Source: Brasenia schreberi
Lineage: Eukaryota > Streptophyta > Magnoliopsida > Nymphaeales > Cabombaceae
NCBI GenBank assembly: GCA_036023115.1
Contig: JAYKKT010000087.1
Span: forward strand, 11,730,501 to 11,794,500
Length of the DNA stretch: 64,000 nucleotides
Reading direction: 5' to 3'
The notes under the pieces were generated by a model. The model saw nothing but the letters and a program-made list of their open reading frames with translations, made no database searches and was not told the origin of the DNA. The position numbers and the translations under genes are program-made. Below are positions 1 through 12,794 of the stretch, in pieces; position 1 is the stretch's first letter; every line of letters begins with the position of its first letter.

Positions 1-1
1 C

Positions 2-376
2 ATACCGACTCGCCGGTCGACCTTCGACGGAATAATCGCCGGTTGCATTCCGGTGTTCTTCGAAGAGAAATCTGCTAAGAAGCAATTCATGTGGCATTTG
101 CCGGAGGAAGAATACGACAGCTTCTCTGTTTATGTTCCTAAAGATGATGTAGTGTGGAATGGTCTCAATATCACGGATGTTTTGTTAGGGATTCCGGAAG
201 AGAGAGTGAGAAGAATGAGGGAGAGAGTGATCCAATTGATGCCGAAGTTTTTGTACCGAAGGCATGGGAGTTCAATCGGATTGCGACGAATAAAGGATGC
301 TTTCGATCTCGCTGTTGACGGTGCCCTTCGGAGATTTAAAACGCGGATTGCAGATGCAGGGAGAGTTACCATTTGA
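2..376 (+). CDS. GT47 xyloglucan galactosyltransferase-like protein, C-terminal part
   Basis: The frame is open from base 2 to a TGA at 374-376, giving 124 residues of a protein whose 5' part lies outside the window. It opens with the sugar-nucleotide-binding region of plant GT47 (exostosin-like) enzymes, S-T-F-D-G-I-I-A-G-C-I-P-V-F-F, followed by a WHLP segment, a Y-S/V-Y-V-P segment, an R-M-R-E-R-V helix and a K-D-A-F-D-L-A-V end. This order is that of the MUR3/XLT2/GT19-like subgroup, Golgi type II membrane enzymes that add galactose or related sugars to xyloglucan side chains. Substrate cannot be assigned from the C-terminus alone. Most members are intronless or nearly so, and no intron is seen here. 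A GGTAAGT at about 463, after the stop, could be a 3' UTR splice donor. Family call is firm; exact member is not. Confidence 0.9.
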   Translation: MPTRRSTFDGIIAGCIPVFFEEKSAKKQFMWHLPEEEYDSFSVYVPKDDVVWNGLNITDVLLGIPEERVRRMRERVIQLMPKFLYRRHGSSIGLRRIKDAFDLAVDGALRRFKTRIADAGRVTI

Positions 377-1288
377 AGCTGTTAACAAAAGAAAGAGCAA
401 GATACGTATTCACGGATTTTCAATCACAGATCAGCAAAAAGACACCATAATTGAAGTTGGTGGTAAGTCAGATTTGATCTATCATCCACTGATTTTACTT
501 TCTTCTTGTATTTGTCATCAGTTCATATGAGCTCTTACACAATTTCTTTCTATCATGTAAACTGTACTACTGTTGAAATCAATGTAGACGAATGGCCAAT
601 TTTGTTATAAATAAGAAGGTAAGAAATTATTCCGTAGAAACCTTTCATGAAGGAAACTGGTAATGTATCTGTATAGTGTTTCTGTTGTATCATTCTTTGC
701 TATCAAATGATGCTTTTCTGTATTTTTCTTCCTCAAAAATGGCTGAGAACATGCCAATTGCCAAGAACTGCAATATTGTTCGGTTGGAATGGGCTTTTAA
801 AAGAAGAGCTCTGCACCATGAACTTTCATTCGGGAGTTGCTTCAAATGTTGATTCCCAAGGTATGTAAAATTAATTGAGAAGCTCGATTGGATGAAAAGA
901 TTTTGATGCTTGGATAAATTTCATTACACAATAATGAGAAACATTGTAAGTTATTGCGATAATTTGGTTAGGAAACTAATTTTGGTACTTCTTGCTAGTA
1001 TGTCAATTGGAACCGTATTGATGGTTTTCCAATCATACCGAGAACATAAACACCCAATGGCATGATTATGAAGTATTAGGACCCAGATCTGGCAAATGGA
1101 AACTACCTTGTAGTGCTTACTTCTTTGTGACCAACCCACGAATTGGTACAGGACCCACATGGATGAAACCATGGCAAAAGAACTCACTGCTTTGGTGAAT
1201 TGTGTCATGAAAATAGACACCATTTATTTGTACATTTGTTTTGCAGTTATGCAGGAATGAATGTGGTAGCCTCAACTTACCCTTTTCA
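377..1288. other. 3' flank of the GT47 gene, no coding gene seen
   Basis: Contains the probable 3' UTR of the GT47 gene and AT-rich intergenic DNA. A weak AATAAG-type polyadenylation signal lies near 607-615. Open frames here are short, lack family motifs and are broken. Confidence 0.5.
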
Positions 1289-1323
1289 TTAAAAATGCCC
1301 TAATCGAGGATATTTATATCAAA

Positions 1324-3357
1324 TGTCTCGGGTCGTGACCACGATCCGGCCCGAGCCGATGCCACGTGGCCGCTTCTCACGCGGGCGTGATGGTGAGCAA
1401 TAACCAAATACAATACTAATTTCATTCGAACTCAATGAAATAAATATTCATATTAAAGTTCTAAACAATACGCCCAAAGTGGTGAGGGGCTCACCTAACA
1501 ATAACCCCAAATAACAAGACTTTCTAAATCATTCAATACTTATTATACCATCTAAAATATAGAGAGGCCACTCTATTCGACTCTTACTCTGCCCCGTGTG
1601 CTAGCTTCAGGATGAACTGTAAAATAATGGGGTGAGCTCCTATAGACAGCTCAGTAGAAAGGTTAAATATCTTTAAACAAAAATCATATTAAAAGCATGA
1701 CAATTTCACAATCATTTGATAACAAAGCACAGTTTCACATTTAAATCATAATCTCAAATTGATATGCACACATTCACACACATGCATACACATATCATTA
1801 GTTACGATAATTACAGTCCATACTGTGTCTGCCCAAAGGCCACGGGAGTCATCCGACCCTCCCTAACGTGACCTTGGTAACCCCGTCAACAACGGTAACA
1901 ATGCCGACTCTCACGGTAGAGTGCCCGGGAACACACCCTGTATTCGCCGCAAGCCGGATCGCCCGACGGACCTCTAAGTCTTTAGAGACCCCACACAACC
2001 TACATAAGTACGACTCGTATATTCATAATCATTACATTTCTAAAAACATTTACAGTTCATCACATTCACAAATCATATCTAGATCCACGAATATCCAAAA
2101 CCAAATCCACATCCATAACATTTAAATATCATGTTCATACAAGACATGCATATCAAAACATGCTCTTTATCAATCAGGACCATAAACATATTCTATTTGA
2201 AAAGCATATTAAATAACCCATAATTGCAAACATCATTTTATAAACATCTATCTAAAAACAAAAAAATCACTTCTAACATGTTTCTGTAAAAGAATGCATA
2301 ACCCCGTACCTAAAGGAGCACTAAGATCCGATCTCCAAACCGTTGGGCCACTCTTATCACCGCTAAATCCTCCAATTTTAATCTCTAAACAATTATAAAT
2401 AATTAAAATATTAAACTTTATTTAACTATGAATATAACGCAACAAACCGTATCCAAATCGGATCTCAGATTACCCTAAAATGACCCAAAACCCAATCTAG
2501 ATCCATTTAAGCTATTCGGGATTCGAACTGATGCTTAGATCCATATCTAATCCAAATTGAGTGACTCAGTAGGTAGCCTGTGTCATTGTGTCAACACATA
2601 ACCTATAACTACTGACACAGGTCTTGTTTCTAACCCAAGAACCTATTTTAAGATACGACCCAAACCTAACCCATTTCTGACACAGAACCCGAGACTGAAC
2701 TGGTTCTTAACATGCGACACGAGGACACGACATGAATCAGTGTCGACTCATGGCATTCGAGACACGACACGACACGGGGACATGCTTAAAAGGGCCGGTT
2801 CCCATGGTTTTTCGACGTTGATTTCACCTGTTTTTGGTGACGATTAAGGCCGCCAAAGATTGCCCACTCTTCGTCTACCTGTTCTCTTTCGACCAAGCCC
2901 ACGAACAACCACCGACAGTGGCGTTTCGCCGGAAAATGGAAATGAAAAGGAAAAGTTGCAGAAAATGAAAAATCTGGCGAATCAGAACCGTTTCCCGGCC
3001 AAATTGACACCTCCGACTTACCCAAACCCGCCAAAACACTTTGTTCTACCTCAATGCTTCGACCAAAGCCCAAAACGATGATTATCAATAAGTTTTTCAT
3101 GAAGAATCGAAAAAAATGAAAATCTGAAAAATGGGTAAACTCACCGGATTCTGGCCGATTTTTCGTCGATGCTCGACGTTATCGTCTTCTCTCGAGGCTG
3201 CCCCAATCTGTCTCGACGCTATCCACCGTAGAGGCCTCTTTTGAAGGCTGTTCAAATCCAAAACGGTTGTGGATTGACAACCATTGTTGTCTCTGCACAG
3301 CAAGGCCTCCACTTGCCCTTTTCAGGCGGGTCTGGATCCAACACCCGACTCACTGCA
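1324..3357. mobile_element. Solo LTR, probably Ty3/gypsy type
   Basis: A ~2,034 bp segment opens with TGTCTCGGG and closes with CACTGCA, so it has TG...CA termini. The five bases before it (tcaaa) and after it (ccaaa) differ at one position and fit a decayed 5 bp target-site duplication. Inside is a long non-coding stretch with GC-rich ends, including gatgccacgtggccgcttct near 1358, and an AT-rich middle. No gag or pol coding is present. A long LTR of this kind fits Ty3/gypsy elements. A solo LTR arises by recombination between the two LTRs of a full element. Superfamily is inferred from length and look, not from protein. Confidence 0.6.
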
Positions 3358-3517
3358 CCAAATATCTATAGTGAGCAATTTCATTAGAGAGTTCAATTAG
3401 TTGAAACAGTGTATACTGATTGCCCTTGTTAGTGACCATCAATAACTTCATGGTATTGCGAAAACGTTGATTACTTATCATTAAAGATGCCCTACTCCGG
3501 GATATTTATAGCAAATT

Positions 3518-4919
3518 CTTATGGAAATTTGAAAAATCCTAGGAGAGATAGGAATTACTTGTTCATAAGACTATTTAATGAAATACGAAGAAACCAAAAG
3601 ATGCCTGAGGAATGGAGAGTGAGTACACTTATACCCATATACAAGAACAAGGGAGACATTTAGAATTGTGTGAATTATCGGAGTATCATGTTAATGAGCC
3701 ATACTATGAAATTATGGGAAAGAATTATCGAACGTAGGTTAAGACAAGTATCAAATACAATATAGAACCAAATTTGGATTCATGTCGGGTAGATCTACTA
3801 TTGAAGCGATTCACCTTTTGATATGTTCTATAGAATATTTAAGAGCAAAAAAAGAAAGACCTAAATATGATATTTATTGATCTAGAAAAATCTTACGATA
3901 AGGTATCAAGAGATGTTCTTTAGAGAACTTTGGAAAAAAGAGGTATCATATTGACATACATAAACCTTATAAGAAACATGTACGATGGTTCAAAAACATG
4001 TGTGAGGACTCATGAAAGAATGACAAACTTCTTTAAGTTAATATTAGGTTACATTAATGATCAACTTTAAGTTCATACTTATTTATAATGGTGATTGATG
4101 AGTTAACAAAACATATTCAAGATGAAGTACCTTAGTGTATGTTATTTGCAGATGACATTGTGTTAGTGGAGGAGTCTAAGGAAAAAGTTAATAGAAAATT
4201 GGAACTATTGAGAGAAACATTAGAAAGTAAAGGCTTTCGATTTAGTAGAACAAAGACAATATATGGAATATAAGTTTGATCATTTGGTTACTTTAGAGGA
4301 CATAAAAATTAAAATTGACATACATTGCATTCTCAAACGGAAAGTTTTAAATACCTAGGGTCAATTTTTCATAGTGATAGAATAATTGATGAGATGTTAC
4401 GCATAGAATTGATGTAGGTTGGTTAAAATGGAGAGGAGCATTAGGTATTCTTTGTGACAAGAAGATAAAATTAAAGTTAAAAGGTAAATATTATAGAGCA
4501 TCAATTAGACCTGTCATGTTTTATGCGTCAGTTAATCATCAACATGTACAAAAGATGTTTGTGGCAGAAATGAAGATGTTGTGATGGATGAGTGGTCATA
4601 CAAGGAAAGACTGTATACATAATGAGATTACTAGAAACAAATTGGGAGTAGCACCAATAAAGGATAAAATGAGAGAATATCGTTTAAGATGGTTTGGACA
4701 TACAGAAAGAAGATAAAAAAAAAGCACCTTTTAAGAAGGTATGAAAAACTAGATTTTGAAAGTATTAAAAGAGGTAGAGAACAACCACAAAAGTGTTGGA
4801 AAGAAACAATAAAAAATGATCTAGCTTATGTTGAGTTAATTGCTAACATGGCACATGATAGGGCTATGTGAAACAAAGAATCCATGTAGGTATGGGAAAA
4901 GGCTTAGTTGTTGTTGTTG
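3518..4919 (+). mobile_element. 5'-truncated RTE-type LINE fragment, decayed
   Basis: The sequence is colinear with the reverse-transcriptase and C-terminal part of the fuller element at 57703-60961 (opposite strand). Recognisable pieces are the PEEWR...YKNKGD start near 3601, the LEKSYDKV region near 3885, an intact FADD catalytic box near 4149 and the KESIKRGR-type tail near 4756. It ends in GGCTTAGTTGTTGTTGTTGTA, the (TTG)n tail typical of plant RTE elements. Several in-frame stops and indels break the frame. It starts inside unit 2 of the tandem repeat. Confidence 0.85.
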
Positions 4920-5030
4920 TATCTATAGCGACCAATTTCATTACAGAGTTCAATGAGTTGAAACAGTTTATTGTTGTCCCTTGTCAGTGACCATCAGCAA
5001 CCTCCTGGTTTTGCAAAAAGTTCAATGACT

Positions 5031-7524
5031 TGTAAACCGCTGTAGTTTTTCTTTTACAATTACATGCTGGTATGAACTACCTTCACGAACCTCCAGTTGG
5101 TACAAGGATTATCCATATGAGTAAGCATTTCTCCTACATTAAGGATTATGCATCGTATTCTGCTTGGGTGCATACTTCCTTTCCACAGGAAGGTCTACAA
5201 ACCCATGAGGCACTAAAAGTATTGTAGCCCTTGGAATAGTGGGTTGAAACCTCACGCAGAATCATATCATTCAGAAGTGATGTCGAAGGGCAAGTGCATT
5301 TTCACAATGTCACCTTTGGACTTGGGAATTTGGTTCTTTCACTTAGAATTTATTACATCATCAGCCAATGCAGCAACACTTGACTTAGCAAAGTTGATGC
5401 TTTTTCCTACTAATATTGTATTTGGAAGGGAATCTATTGAACTCCTGCTGTTGCTTCGAAAAGGTGTCTTCATTTTATGTCTGACTTAACAGCCTATATG
5501 TGCCTTGGAATTCTGCAGATTCATACTGTCATGTTGTGGTGTCTAGGTTCATTCACATCTAGAGCCTGGTGTAAATGCTGTGAACACAAGAAGACTTTGT
5601 TACTGAGATCAACATGGCTGTTTGTGTCTGACTTTCCTAAAAGCATCTGATAATTGCCTGAAATTTGGCAGTTTCAACCATTCCCAAAGCAGGACGCAAA
5701 TAGTAGATACTTTTGACGTCTGACACTCTTCCGTTCAACAATTTATGTCATGGACGTCACTGATGCTCCATTGAACTCTGAATTAGTCCAGAACAATCAG
5801 TTTTTTGGACAGATTTTGGCTTTTGTTTCTATTCGGTTTCTTTTTTGTCTTGATCAAAGTTGCACATATTAGTTCGGAGATATAACATTCTTCTGTCATT
5901 TATATGAGATGAAATTTGTTGATAGCCGTGGTGCCAAAGTTGCTAGAAGGAATCATTTCACTTGAATTCCGATCTCACATCCACCAATGTGTTAATATTT
6001 ATTGGTTCAAAATTACTGTTTTCTGCCGATAATTATTTTTTAAATATGCAGCAACCTTTAGTTGTGGTGACTCTCACAACTATGACAATCAGTTGTTGCT
6101 GTGAAAGGCCACTGGATATAATTGGCTTTAATGTTGATGCTAAATTAGTTTGAAGCAAACGATGATCTTTCTAATTTAATCATGTAATTTTGAATATCAA
6201 ACTCGTATGTACTATGCACAGTTACAGTAAATAAACATGCAAAGAGTCCAATTGGATGATTATTGGTTTATAATCCCAGTTTTTGTTCTAGGACATATTG
6301 TTGATGCCATTATTGACTAAGTTGAACCAAGTATGAGACTTTGTTGGAAATGGTTTCGAACAAGGCGGGAAGCTGTTCCTGTATTATATTGATAGTAATG
6401 TCGCATTTTAGTCCTGAAACCTGATTAAGGAAAGAAAGTGTGTGCTATAAACATCATGATATCTAGATTATGTTCATGTAAAAACAGGTTCACCTTGAGG
6501 GTTGTCTTGGCATAACTCGAGTCAGCTTGATTTCAATTTGCTTCTACACGAACTACAATTGATCAATGTCTATTGATTTGACGAAAGAAAACCAGTAAAC
6601 TGCCTTGAGTTGTATGGTAAAACAGTACAAATGATACGCTTATCATACAATAAACAAATTCACAAACATAAACCCGTATTATAAGAACTATCATTAGAGT
6701 ATTGAATACTTTCTTTTACTTGTTGAAGAGTCACCTTTTCTGCAATGGACTTTTGGAATCTATCAGCAGTGTTAGATGAATGTCTAGCTCTGAAAGTGGT
6801 TACATCCCTTACATTAAGAGAGAACTTTTTCCCTCATGTTGTCGTTCCCCACCAATACTTTGCCATCATTTCTTGCAAAACTTTTTATACCCCTACGGCA
6901 AAAAATGCTTTGCCTGTGATTTTGATTGGATTCTTAACTTCTGAGAATCAAATAAAAAGTATGACGACGTGACTAGTTAAGCATTACGAGGGGCAGCAGA
7001 CTTAGGAAGCAATATCATTTATATGTTCTTACAAGTCCATGGCCATGGGACCAAGTTAGAGAAGCAGACAAGTGACAAAAAAGTCCACGAGCTCAGACTT
7101 GCATGAAGGCCGCATCGTCTAAATATTTAAACATGGCTAGTCATTTATGATTGTATACGCATTGTATCAAAAGCTACTCTATTGATTGTACATTTACATT
7201 TGTTTCTCTCTCTGTGGCTGTTCATCTGCAGCATCGGTCTTTTTTGCATAACAGCACAAGAAAGTCCAAAAACTTGCCTGTTCTTAGAGATAGCAAAGAT
7301 GATAAAAACTCAGCAATATTGATCCATAAGCGTGTGATTGAGCATACGATTGAACCCCTGTTCCAAGTTGTTCATCAAGGATCAAATCAATGTCAATTTC
7401 TTCACATGGATCTTTTAAGAGCTCTTACTCGCTCCCCTTTATTATCTTTAAACATTTCTTTATTCAAATTCTCGAAAATGTGCATTATGCTGGTCGATTT
7501 GCTTGTGGTGTAAACAACTATTCT
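5031..7524. other. Intergenic, no supported gene
   Basis: About 2.5 kb of AT-rich DNA. Open frames of 60-120 codons occur (for example 5244-5489, 6745-6972, 7151-7513), but none has a family motif, a convincing splice context or upstream promoter signals. Confidence 0.5.
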
Positions 7525-7640
7525 TTTTTCTTGTAGAATGGGGAGGCAGAAGCCAGATGGATTCCCCGATGCCGAACTCATGACCTTCAACTTGTGAGTT
7601 GACCCCTTAGCAAGTCATCAATGTTCCGTGTGTTGGAAAC
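7525..7640 (-). mobile_element. tRNA-derived SINE, 'B' group
   Basis: Read on the minus strand it has a tRNA-like head, with CACAAGTTGAAGGTCATGAG then a B-box-like GTTCGGCAT, followed by a pyrimidine-rich CTTCTGCCTCCCC body and an A-rich tail. The same order appears at 12795-12905, 25940-26072 and 41556-41640. Boundaries are approximate. Confidence 0.6.
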
Positions 7641-9103
7641 AACGGACTGAACATAATAAATGTTAGGAAGATTGAAATTTGAAGAGAGAACTCGTACTGC
7701 AAGAGAGGGTTCATTAGAAATGAACCATCACAAGATTCCTGTGGAGACAGGTACCCACGTTTCCATTATTTTCGGAATTGCTTTTAATGACGAGGAACCA
7801 TCTTTGATGCTAACCTCATGTGGGGATGCAACCATCGTGCCCTACGTGCCTGACCACATGAAGATGTGATCCATCTACACAAGCTAGCTCGTATAAGAAA
7901 TGAACCAAATACATGCCACATGCATACATACGGTTCGTTTGACTCGCCTACCGGCTGGTAGTGCATGCCCACGTACAGACATGGGGGAGTTTTTATCTCT
8001 AAAAACAGTGGTAAAAACTCAACTTAGTTAAAACAATTGTAGTATAACATCCTCCATCCATGAAGAATCGGCCTTGGCTGTCATACAGGCAGCCAGGGTT
8101 TTAATGGTTTCATATGGTTTGGATACTATTAAGCATTACTTCATTGTGCCTATTTCTGATTCATATCCCTTTCTGGTTTTGGGATTTCGGAATTAGCAGA
8201 ACTTGTTAGCTGCCTCGGTCCTACTGCAAATCACACTTAGCTCATTTGATCAACCAAGTTCTCAGCAAAGCAAACTTGGTACAAGTGACGAAAAGCAAAG
8301 ATTCTCACCCCACTTGTTCATTTGTTTCGAAAGCAACACTCCCGGCAGTGTTCCTTGTATGATCAACTGGGCGAATTGCACCTAACAATCTCCCAACGCA
8401 GGAATTATCCAGAAAAGGCAGGATAAGTTAGATTTTTTCCAAATTCAGCATTCTAACTTATCCCACTTATCATATTAAAGAATCAGTGTCCACTCATAAA
8501 GTAGTGGATGTTATGCCATAGCTTGTCAGCTTGACGAGTCAAGTGGCACTAAAACTAGGGGACTAGCGAGCCAAGCTTGGTTAACTAGGCCCACCTTGTT
8601 CAAGCCCTTAGTGAGGCCTACCTAAGATGATGGCTCCAGCACTCGGGTCAACCACCTACAAACCTGTTACCGAATCATGCATGTGCAAACGATTTCAATT
8701 TGATTGAAATGAACAGTGTAATGTGTCTCCCTTTCCTCATTAATTAAAACTGTGACAGACGGCTGCACCATCGCTAAGTTTAGGCCAAGCCAGATTATTG
8801 TAATCTCAGTTGAAGTCCTGTCTGGTGACTCTGATCTTTGTGTTTCATTTTGGTGTCACATCTGGCGATTCTAATTTAAAAAACGCGCTTCCAAAATGTA
8901 AAAATAATCGCATATGTGCGCGTGCACACACACACATGGACCTTTGATCACTAGACGATAGTGAGGGTTCAACTCGTACGGGTGCCATCTTTCCGAAAAA
9001 GCGGATACCCAACAGAGACCCTGATTAGAGGGTCATGATCGCGGAGTTTTACCCTTTCTTCAACCTAGAAAGACAGTTTATCCAAGATATAAAATACAAA
9101 TAA
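7641..9103. other. Intergenic, no supported gene
   Basis: No family motif was recognised in any frame. A short (CA)n run lies near 8925. The open frame at 7660-7869 has no recognisable domain. Confidence 0.5.

Positions 9104-9174
<71 letters not shown>
9104..9174. repeat. (TA)n microsatellite
   Basis: About 70 bp of uninterrupted TA, abutting a MITE-like element that starts at 9178. Confidence 0.97.
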
Positions 9175-9177
<3 letters not shown>

Positions 9178-9179
<2 letters not shown>

Positions 9180-9300
9180 GGTTATATTCAATCATTGATA
9201 CTCAATAGGTTACCTATACTGTAAAACTGATGAGTCCACTTCAATACATGCAATAGGGTCCACCACTTTATATCATTTTATAACTATTGAATATAACCTA
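9178..9300. mobile_element. Small MITE with TA flanks
   Basis: A 123 bp unit has terminal inverted repeats ggttatattcaat (9180-9192) and its complement attgaatataacc (9286-9298), flanked by TA on both sides. TA target duplications fit a Tc1/mariner-type MITE, though the termini are not the usual Stowaway sequence. No coding capacity. Confidence 0.6.
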
Positions 9301-9424
9301 ATTTTCTCTCTTTCTATATATATATATATACACATCATTTTAGCACTTACAGAACCTTACACATCTCGCATGGTCTCCTTATTCAATATCATTTTGAGTA
9401 TAATATATATTTTAAAATAGTTTG

Positions 9425-9625
9425 GATATATATAAAGGCCCTCTAAAGAAGTTTGGACAAAAAAGTGTGAGAAACTATAGGATAAACATGTTAAAAGAGG
9501 AACAAGAAAGTCAAAAAAGTGTTGAAAGAAAATATTAAAGAATTATTTATCTTCTATTGAGTTAATTGTTAACATGATTCATAATTGAACCTTATAGAAA
9601 TAAAGAATCTATGTAGGTTGACTAG
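9425..9625 (+). mobile_element. RTE LINE 3'-end relic
   Basis: Degenerate match to the last ~200 bp of the RTE elements: a GAACAAGAAAGTC...AAGTGTTGAAAGAAA block, a TTGAGTTAATTGTTAACATG block, and AAATAAAGAATCTATGTAGG at the end. The (TTG)n tail is missing. More diverged than the other copies here. Confidence 0.65.
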
Positions 9626-9849
9626 AAGCTCTTGCACACTCGATGTGAAGTATCTGGATTTTAGAGGATTACTATATGCATACCCCTTTTACTATTTACA
9701 TACTTTTTTTAAATATCATAATTACTCCGCATCCATTTCTCTCTCCTCTTTCACCCAATTCCAACAAGGGTCACTCGTGAAATCTATGGGACCGGCGTTT
9801 CATTTAGCATGGTTGCCTTCTTCACATTTCAACAACACATATTCTTACA

Positions 9850-10205
9850 AATTTAGTTGAATAAAAAGAAGAAGAAAAAATTAAAAATGAAATCAATAAC
9901 AAGAAAAAGAAAGAACAACAGAATTGTGAAAAAAAAGAGAATCAAGAAACATAAAGAAAACAAAAAATTAAAAATAATGTCAAGTTCCCGAGACGTAACT
10001 AGGATGCATTTCAAGTCACGAACTTGACCTTGTTATTTCGTTTTAATTTTGACTGAAAAAAATCAATACATCAAATAAACGATAAGAAATATATTAAATC
10101 AATGAAATACCCTACCAAATCACTCAAACCATCTTAGAATTTACTCATTTTCTCCTCTTTTTCTTCCTCCTTTTTTTTTCTTTTTCTTCTTTTTTGATCG
10201 GATTT
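9850..10205. repeat. Fold-back-like unit with A-rich and T-rich arms
   Basis: A long purine/A-rich arm (about 9858-9975) is followed by a short core with the inverted pair tcaagttc / gaacttga (about 9980-10028) and a T/C-rich arm (about 10145-10198). Its A-rich arm, with gagaatcaagaaac, resembles the reverse complement of 13840-13960, so the two loci look like relatives. Class unknown. Confidence 0.4.
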
Positions 10206-11924
10206 GAATCACTATGAGACGATATGGAGGGTTCAATATCGTGCATTTCATCGAGCTTAACATTGTGGGTCAATCAAAAAATAGTATGCGATGGTCAAGG
10301 AGAGAACCCATGTTGGGAGAGAGATTCAGACTATAATTTTTGAATTTTAAGAGAAGGAAAATTAGAATCATCATTAAAGAAAAAGGTGTGTGAATGGAAA
10401 AAAGGATGTGTACGTATGGGATTCTAACACTGAAGGAGGCCGTAATCCAAAGTAACGAGCATGTCAAAAACTGCGTTGGCTGTACGGATCCAGATCACAT
10501 GTTTGCAATGAAGTGATTGGCATCAGATTCATGCAAGAGGAAAGATGGATTCCAACTCTCTTGTGAACCTAATCTGCATGTACAGTCATTGCAAGCTACA
10601 GTAGTAGAAATTAGGGTTAGATTAATATTAGAATATAGAACAGTCGGCATAAGTTATTTTGATGGTATAAAACTGTATTTGACGTCAAAGCCGTGGGAAA
10701 TTAACATAAGAGTAGAGGTTCCTTCGTGCCCATAATCCGACTCTTTTGAGCAACGAGTTTCATATGGCGAGTTTCTGATCTTCCAAGTAAACAAAAGTCC
10801 TGCTTAGGGGCTGCTCGCATGGTGGAACTCTTTAGGTAGAACTCATACTTCAGGTGTCAGTTGTAATGCAATCAAAACCAGGAAATCCGTGTTCTGTGGG
10901 ACTGGAAAAAGGAGTTCCACCCTCTTCTTCTTGCACGCTCGTACACCTCTTACCCCAGTTTTGAAACTCTAAGTGGTGCAGATTTTTGCTTGAAACGACA
11001 ATTATAGAAACATGGAACTCTATTTCTAGGATACGCAGTTCCAAGACTGAGACTTCCATGAGTTCTCCAGGCACACGCGACGCAAACGTGTGCCCTTGTG
11101 AGGGTATGTGATTCGCGGAGCTTGAGTTTGATTCCATGGATGTCATGTGCGAAAGACCAGTATAGGCTGGCCTGCAGGAAACTGTTCTAATTTAATCCCT
11201 TTAAAGCTGCTAATGAAGCAGGAAGAGATTTGAGAGAGAGAGAGAGACTCTCTAATGAAGATATGGTGAGTGAAACGGCACATAATTAATACCTCTAGCA
11301 TAGGTGGTTGGTTCAAAATAATAATGCGTGCTCAATTGTCTATCGATTGTTAACTATATATGTGGATTTAAATATGGCAATCATGAAGGTCAGGTGACTC
11401 GGATGGATCACCTGCTGAGAAGTTTCTTTTCTCGAGGCACCTGCAATAGAAGGAATCTGATGGAAATACAAAAGGCAGAATGTGCAACTTCATCAAACTT
11501 GTTTACCTGGAATTACAAAAGAACTCATTGTTGAAGCCATTGCATTGCAGGAGGTTCTGCATTAATATAATCGTGTTTGGTGGCTGTGCTTATGAAATAA
11601 TGCAAGGGCAGCAACCACGCCGAAGAACATGAAGGAGACGAGAGGCTTCTACTTTAAGAAATAAGAAACTTGTATCCATTGATTATATATATTGAAATGA
11701 ACCCCCGGTGTTTCATTCAACTATCGGAAAGATAAGCGAATGACAGAAGCTCAGAGGAACTTGTCTTAATGTAGATCCGCCACTGCTCTCCATTGTGCGA
11801 ACCCTAGAAAACACTCTTCTCTGCTGGAACCAGTGATGCTGCATTAGATTCATTTAGAAAGCCACCAAAGTGAAACATGAAAAACTAGTCCATCTTTTCC
11901 TTGTTATCTTTTTCTTTTCTTTTT
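10206..11924. other. Intergenic; possible degenerate MITE near 10808-11150
   Basis: No supported gene. A segment starting GGGGCTGCTCGCATGGTGGA near 10807 resembles the start of hAT-type MITEs, but a matching end was not convincing. Open frames at 10517-10735 and 10850-11146 have no recognisable domain. A short (GA)n run lies near 11232. Confidence 0.4.
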
Positions 11925-12035
11925 GGTGATATAACGGGAGGTCGAATCTAGGTAAGCATGCCATGGGAATCGAACTTCTTGCCTTCATCAAGTATTTCGA
12001 GAGCCCTGCCAGATGAGCTAATGCTCTGAGTGCAT
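11925..12035 (-). mobile_element. tRNA-derived SINE
   Basis: On the minus strand: GAGCATTAGCTCATCTGGCA (A-box region) and, ~40 bp on, GTTCGATTCCCATGG (B-box), then a body ending in CGACCTCCCGTTATATCACC and a purine-rich tail. A tRNA gene is excluded because there is no acceptor stem pairing. Confidence 0.7.
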
Positions 12036-12562
12036 CTTTTCCTTATTATCATGCATATTACATGGACCATGGTCAGAAATTTATGAGATAATATCTCATA
12101 ATTCAGCACCACCTTTAATGGAATTTATATAACCATATAAATATCAGTGCTTTATCTTGTGAGCCCATCAATCTTTTGTGGCCAAGCTCCCAACCCATGG
12201 CCGGATTATAAGGAGACAACTTTGTGTACTTAACATCAATCCATACATGGCAATAGGGGCATCATTGTCTAATATTTGGTGCATTATATGCTAAGACAGT
12301 TCCATATAAAAGATAGTAATTCGCACCGTGGGCAGCAATAAGAACGTATCACTGCATCACGTAGTAGCTGCAAGAACAAGAATGGACTCAACCAAGAATG
12401 TGAGTTCGCACGTAGGCCTGCCAAGTCTTGTGTCAACTTGTTGGGCTCACAATAGTAATATAAAGTACTGAATTTATGTAGTTGACAACCAACGTAAAAC
12501 TTTGTCAAATCTTTTACTATTGCATATAGTTTTTCTAGATTTAACGCATTAAACCCCATTGT

Positions 12563-12692
12563 ACACCAAGAACGTTAGCTCAACGGCAGAGCGCTCTAGC
12601 ATGGTTGCTGCTAGTGGGGAGTTTGACTGCTAAAAGGTGGATGTGTGGGTGTGGATGTTAGGCTTCGACCTTCTCTTGTAACAAAAAAAGTT
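12563..12692 (+). mobile_element. tRNA-derived SINE, 'A' group
   Basis: GTTAGCTCAACGGCAGAGCG gives the A-box, AGTTTGACTGC the decayed B-box, then a GGATGTGTGGGTGTGG segment and TTAGGCTTCGACCTTCTCTT before an A-tail. It is colinear with the minus-strand copy at 54225-54352 and the truncated copy at 37733-37850. Confidence 0.8.
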
Positions 12693-12794
12693 GTTGCTTA
12701 GTGGCATGAGTCTAGACTCATGGCCTTAAATGGATTTTTAGCTATCATTGTGCTTTATCTTGTGTCATATTAGCATTTGACTTTAAAAAGTTTT

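Larger units (their letters stand above)
1289..5030. repeat. ~160 bp tandem repeat pair split by a solo LTR and a LINE
   Basis: Unit 1 is 1289-1323 plus 3358-3478. Unit 2 is 3479-3517 plus 4920-5030. Segments 1289-1323 and 3479-3517 match (cattaaa-atgccct then ggatatttata), and 3364-3470 and 4920-5030 match at roughly 80% (tctatag-ga-caatttcatt, then agttgaaacag, then cttgt-agtgaccatca). Taken together they describe a head-to-tail duplication about 160 bp long. Unit 1 is interrupted by the solo LTR and unit 2 by the RTE fragment, at the same relative position. Identities were judged by eye. Confidence 0.65.

Noticed and set aside
12566..12640. Possible tRNA gene
   Set aside because: Only A- and B-box words are present; no acceptor or anticodon stem pairs, and the body and A-tail are those of a SINE.
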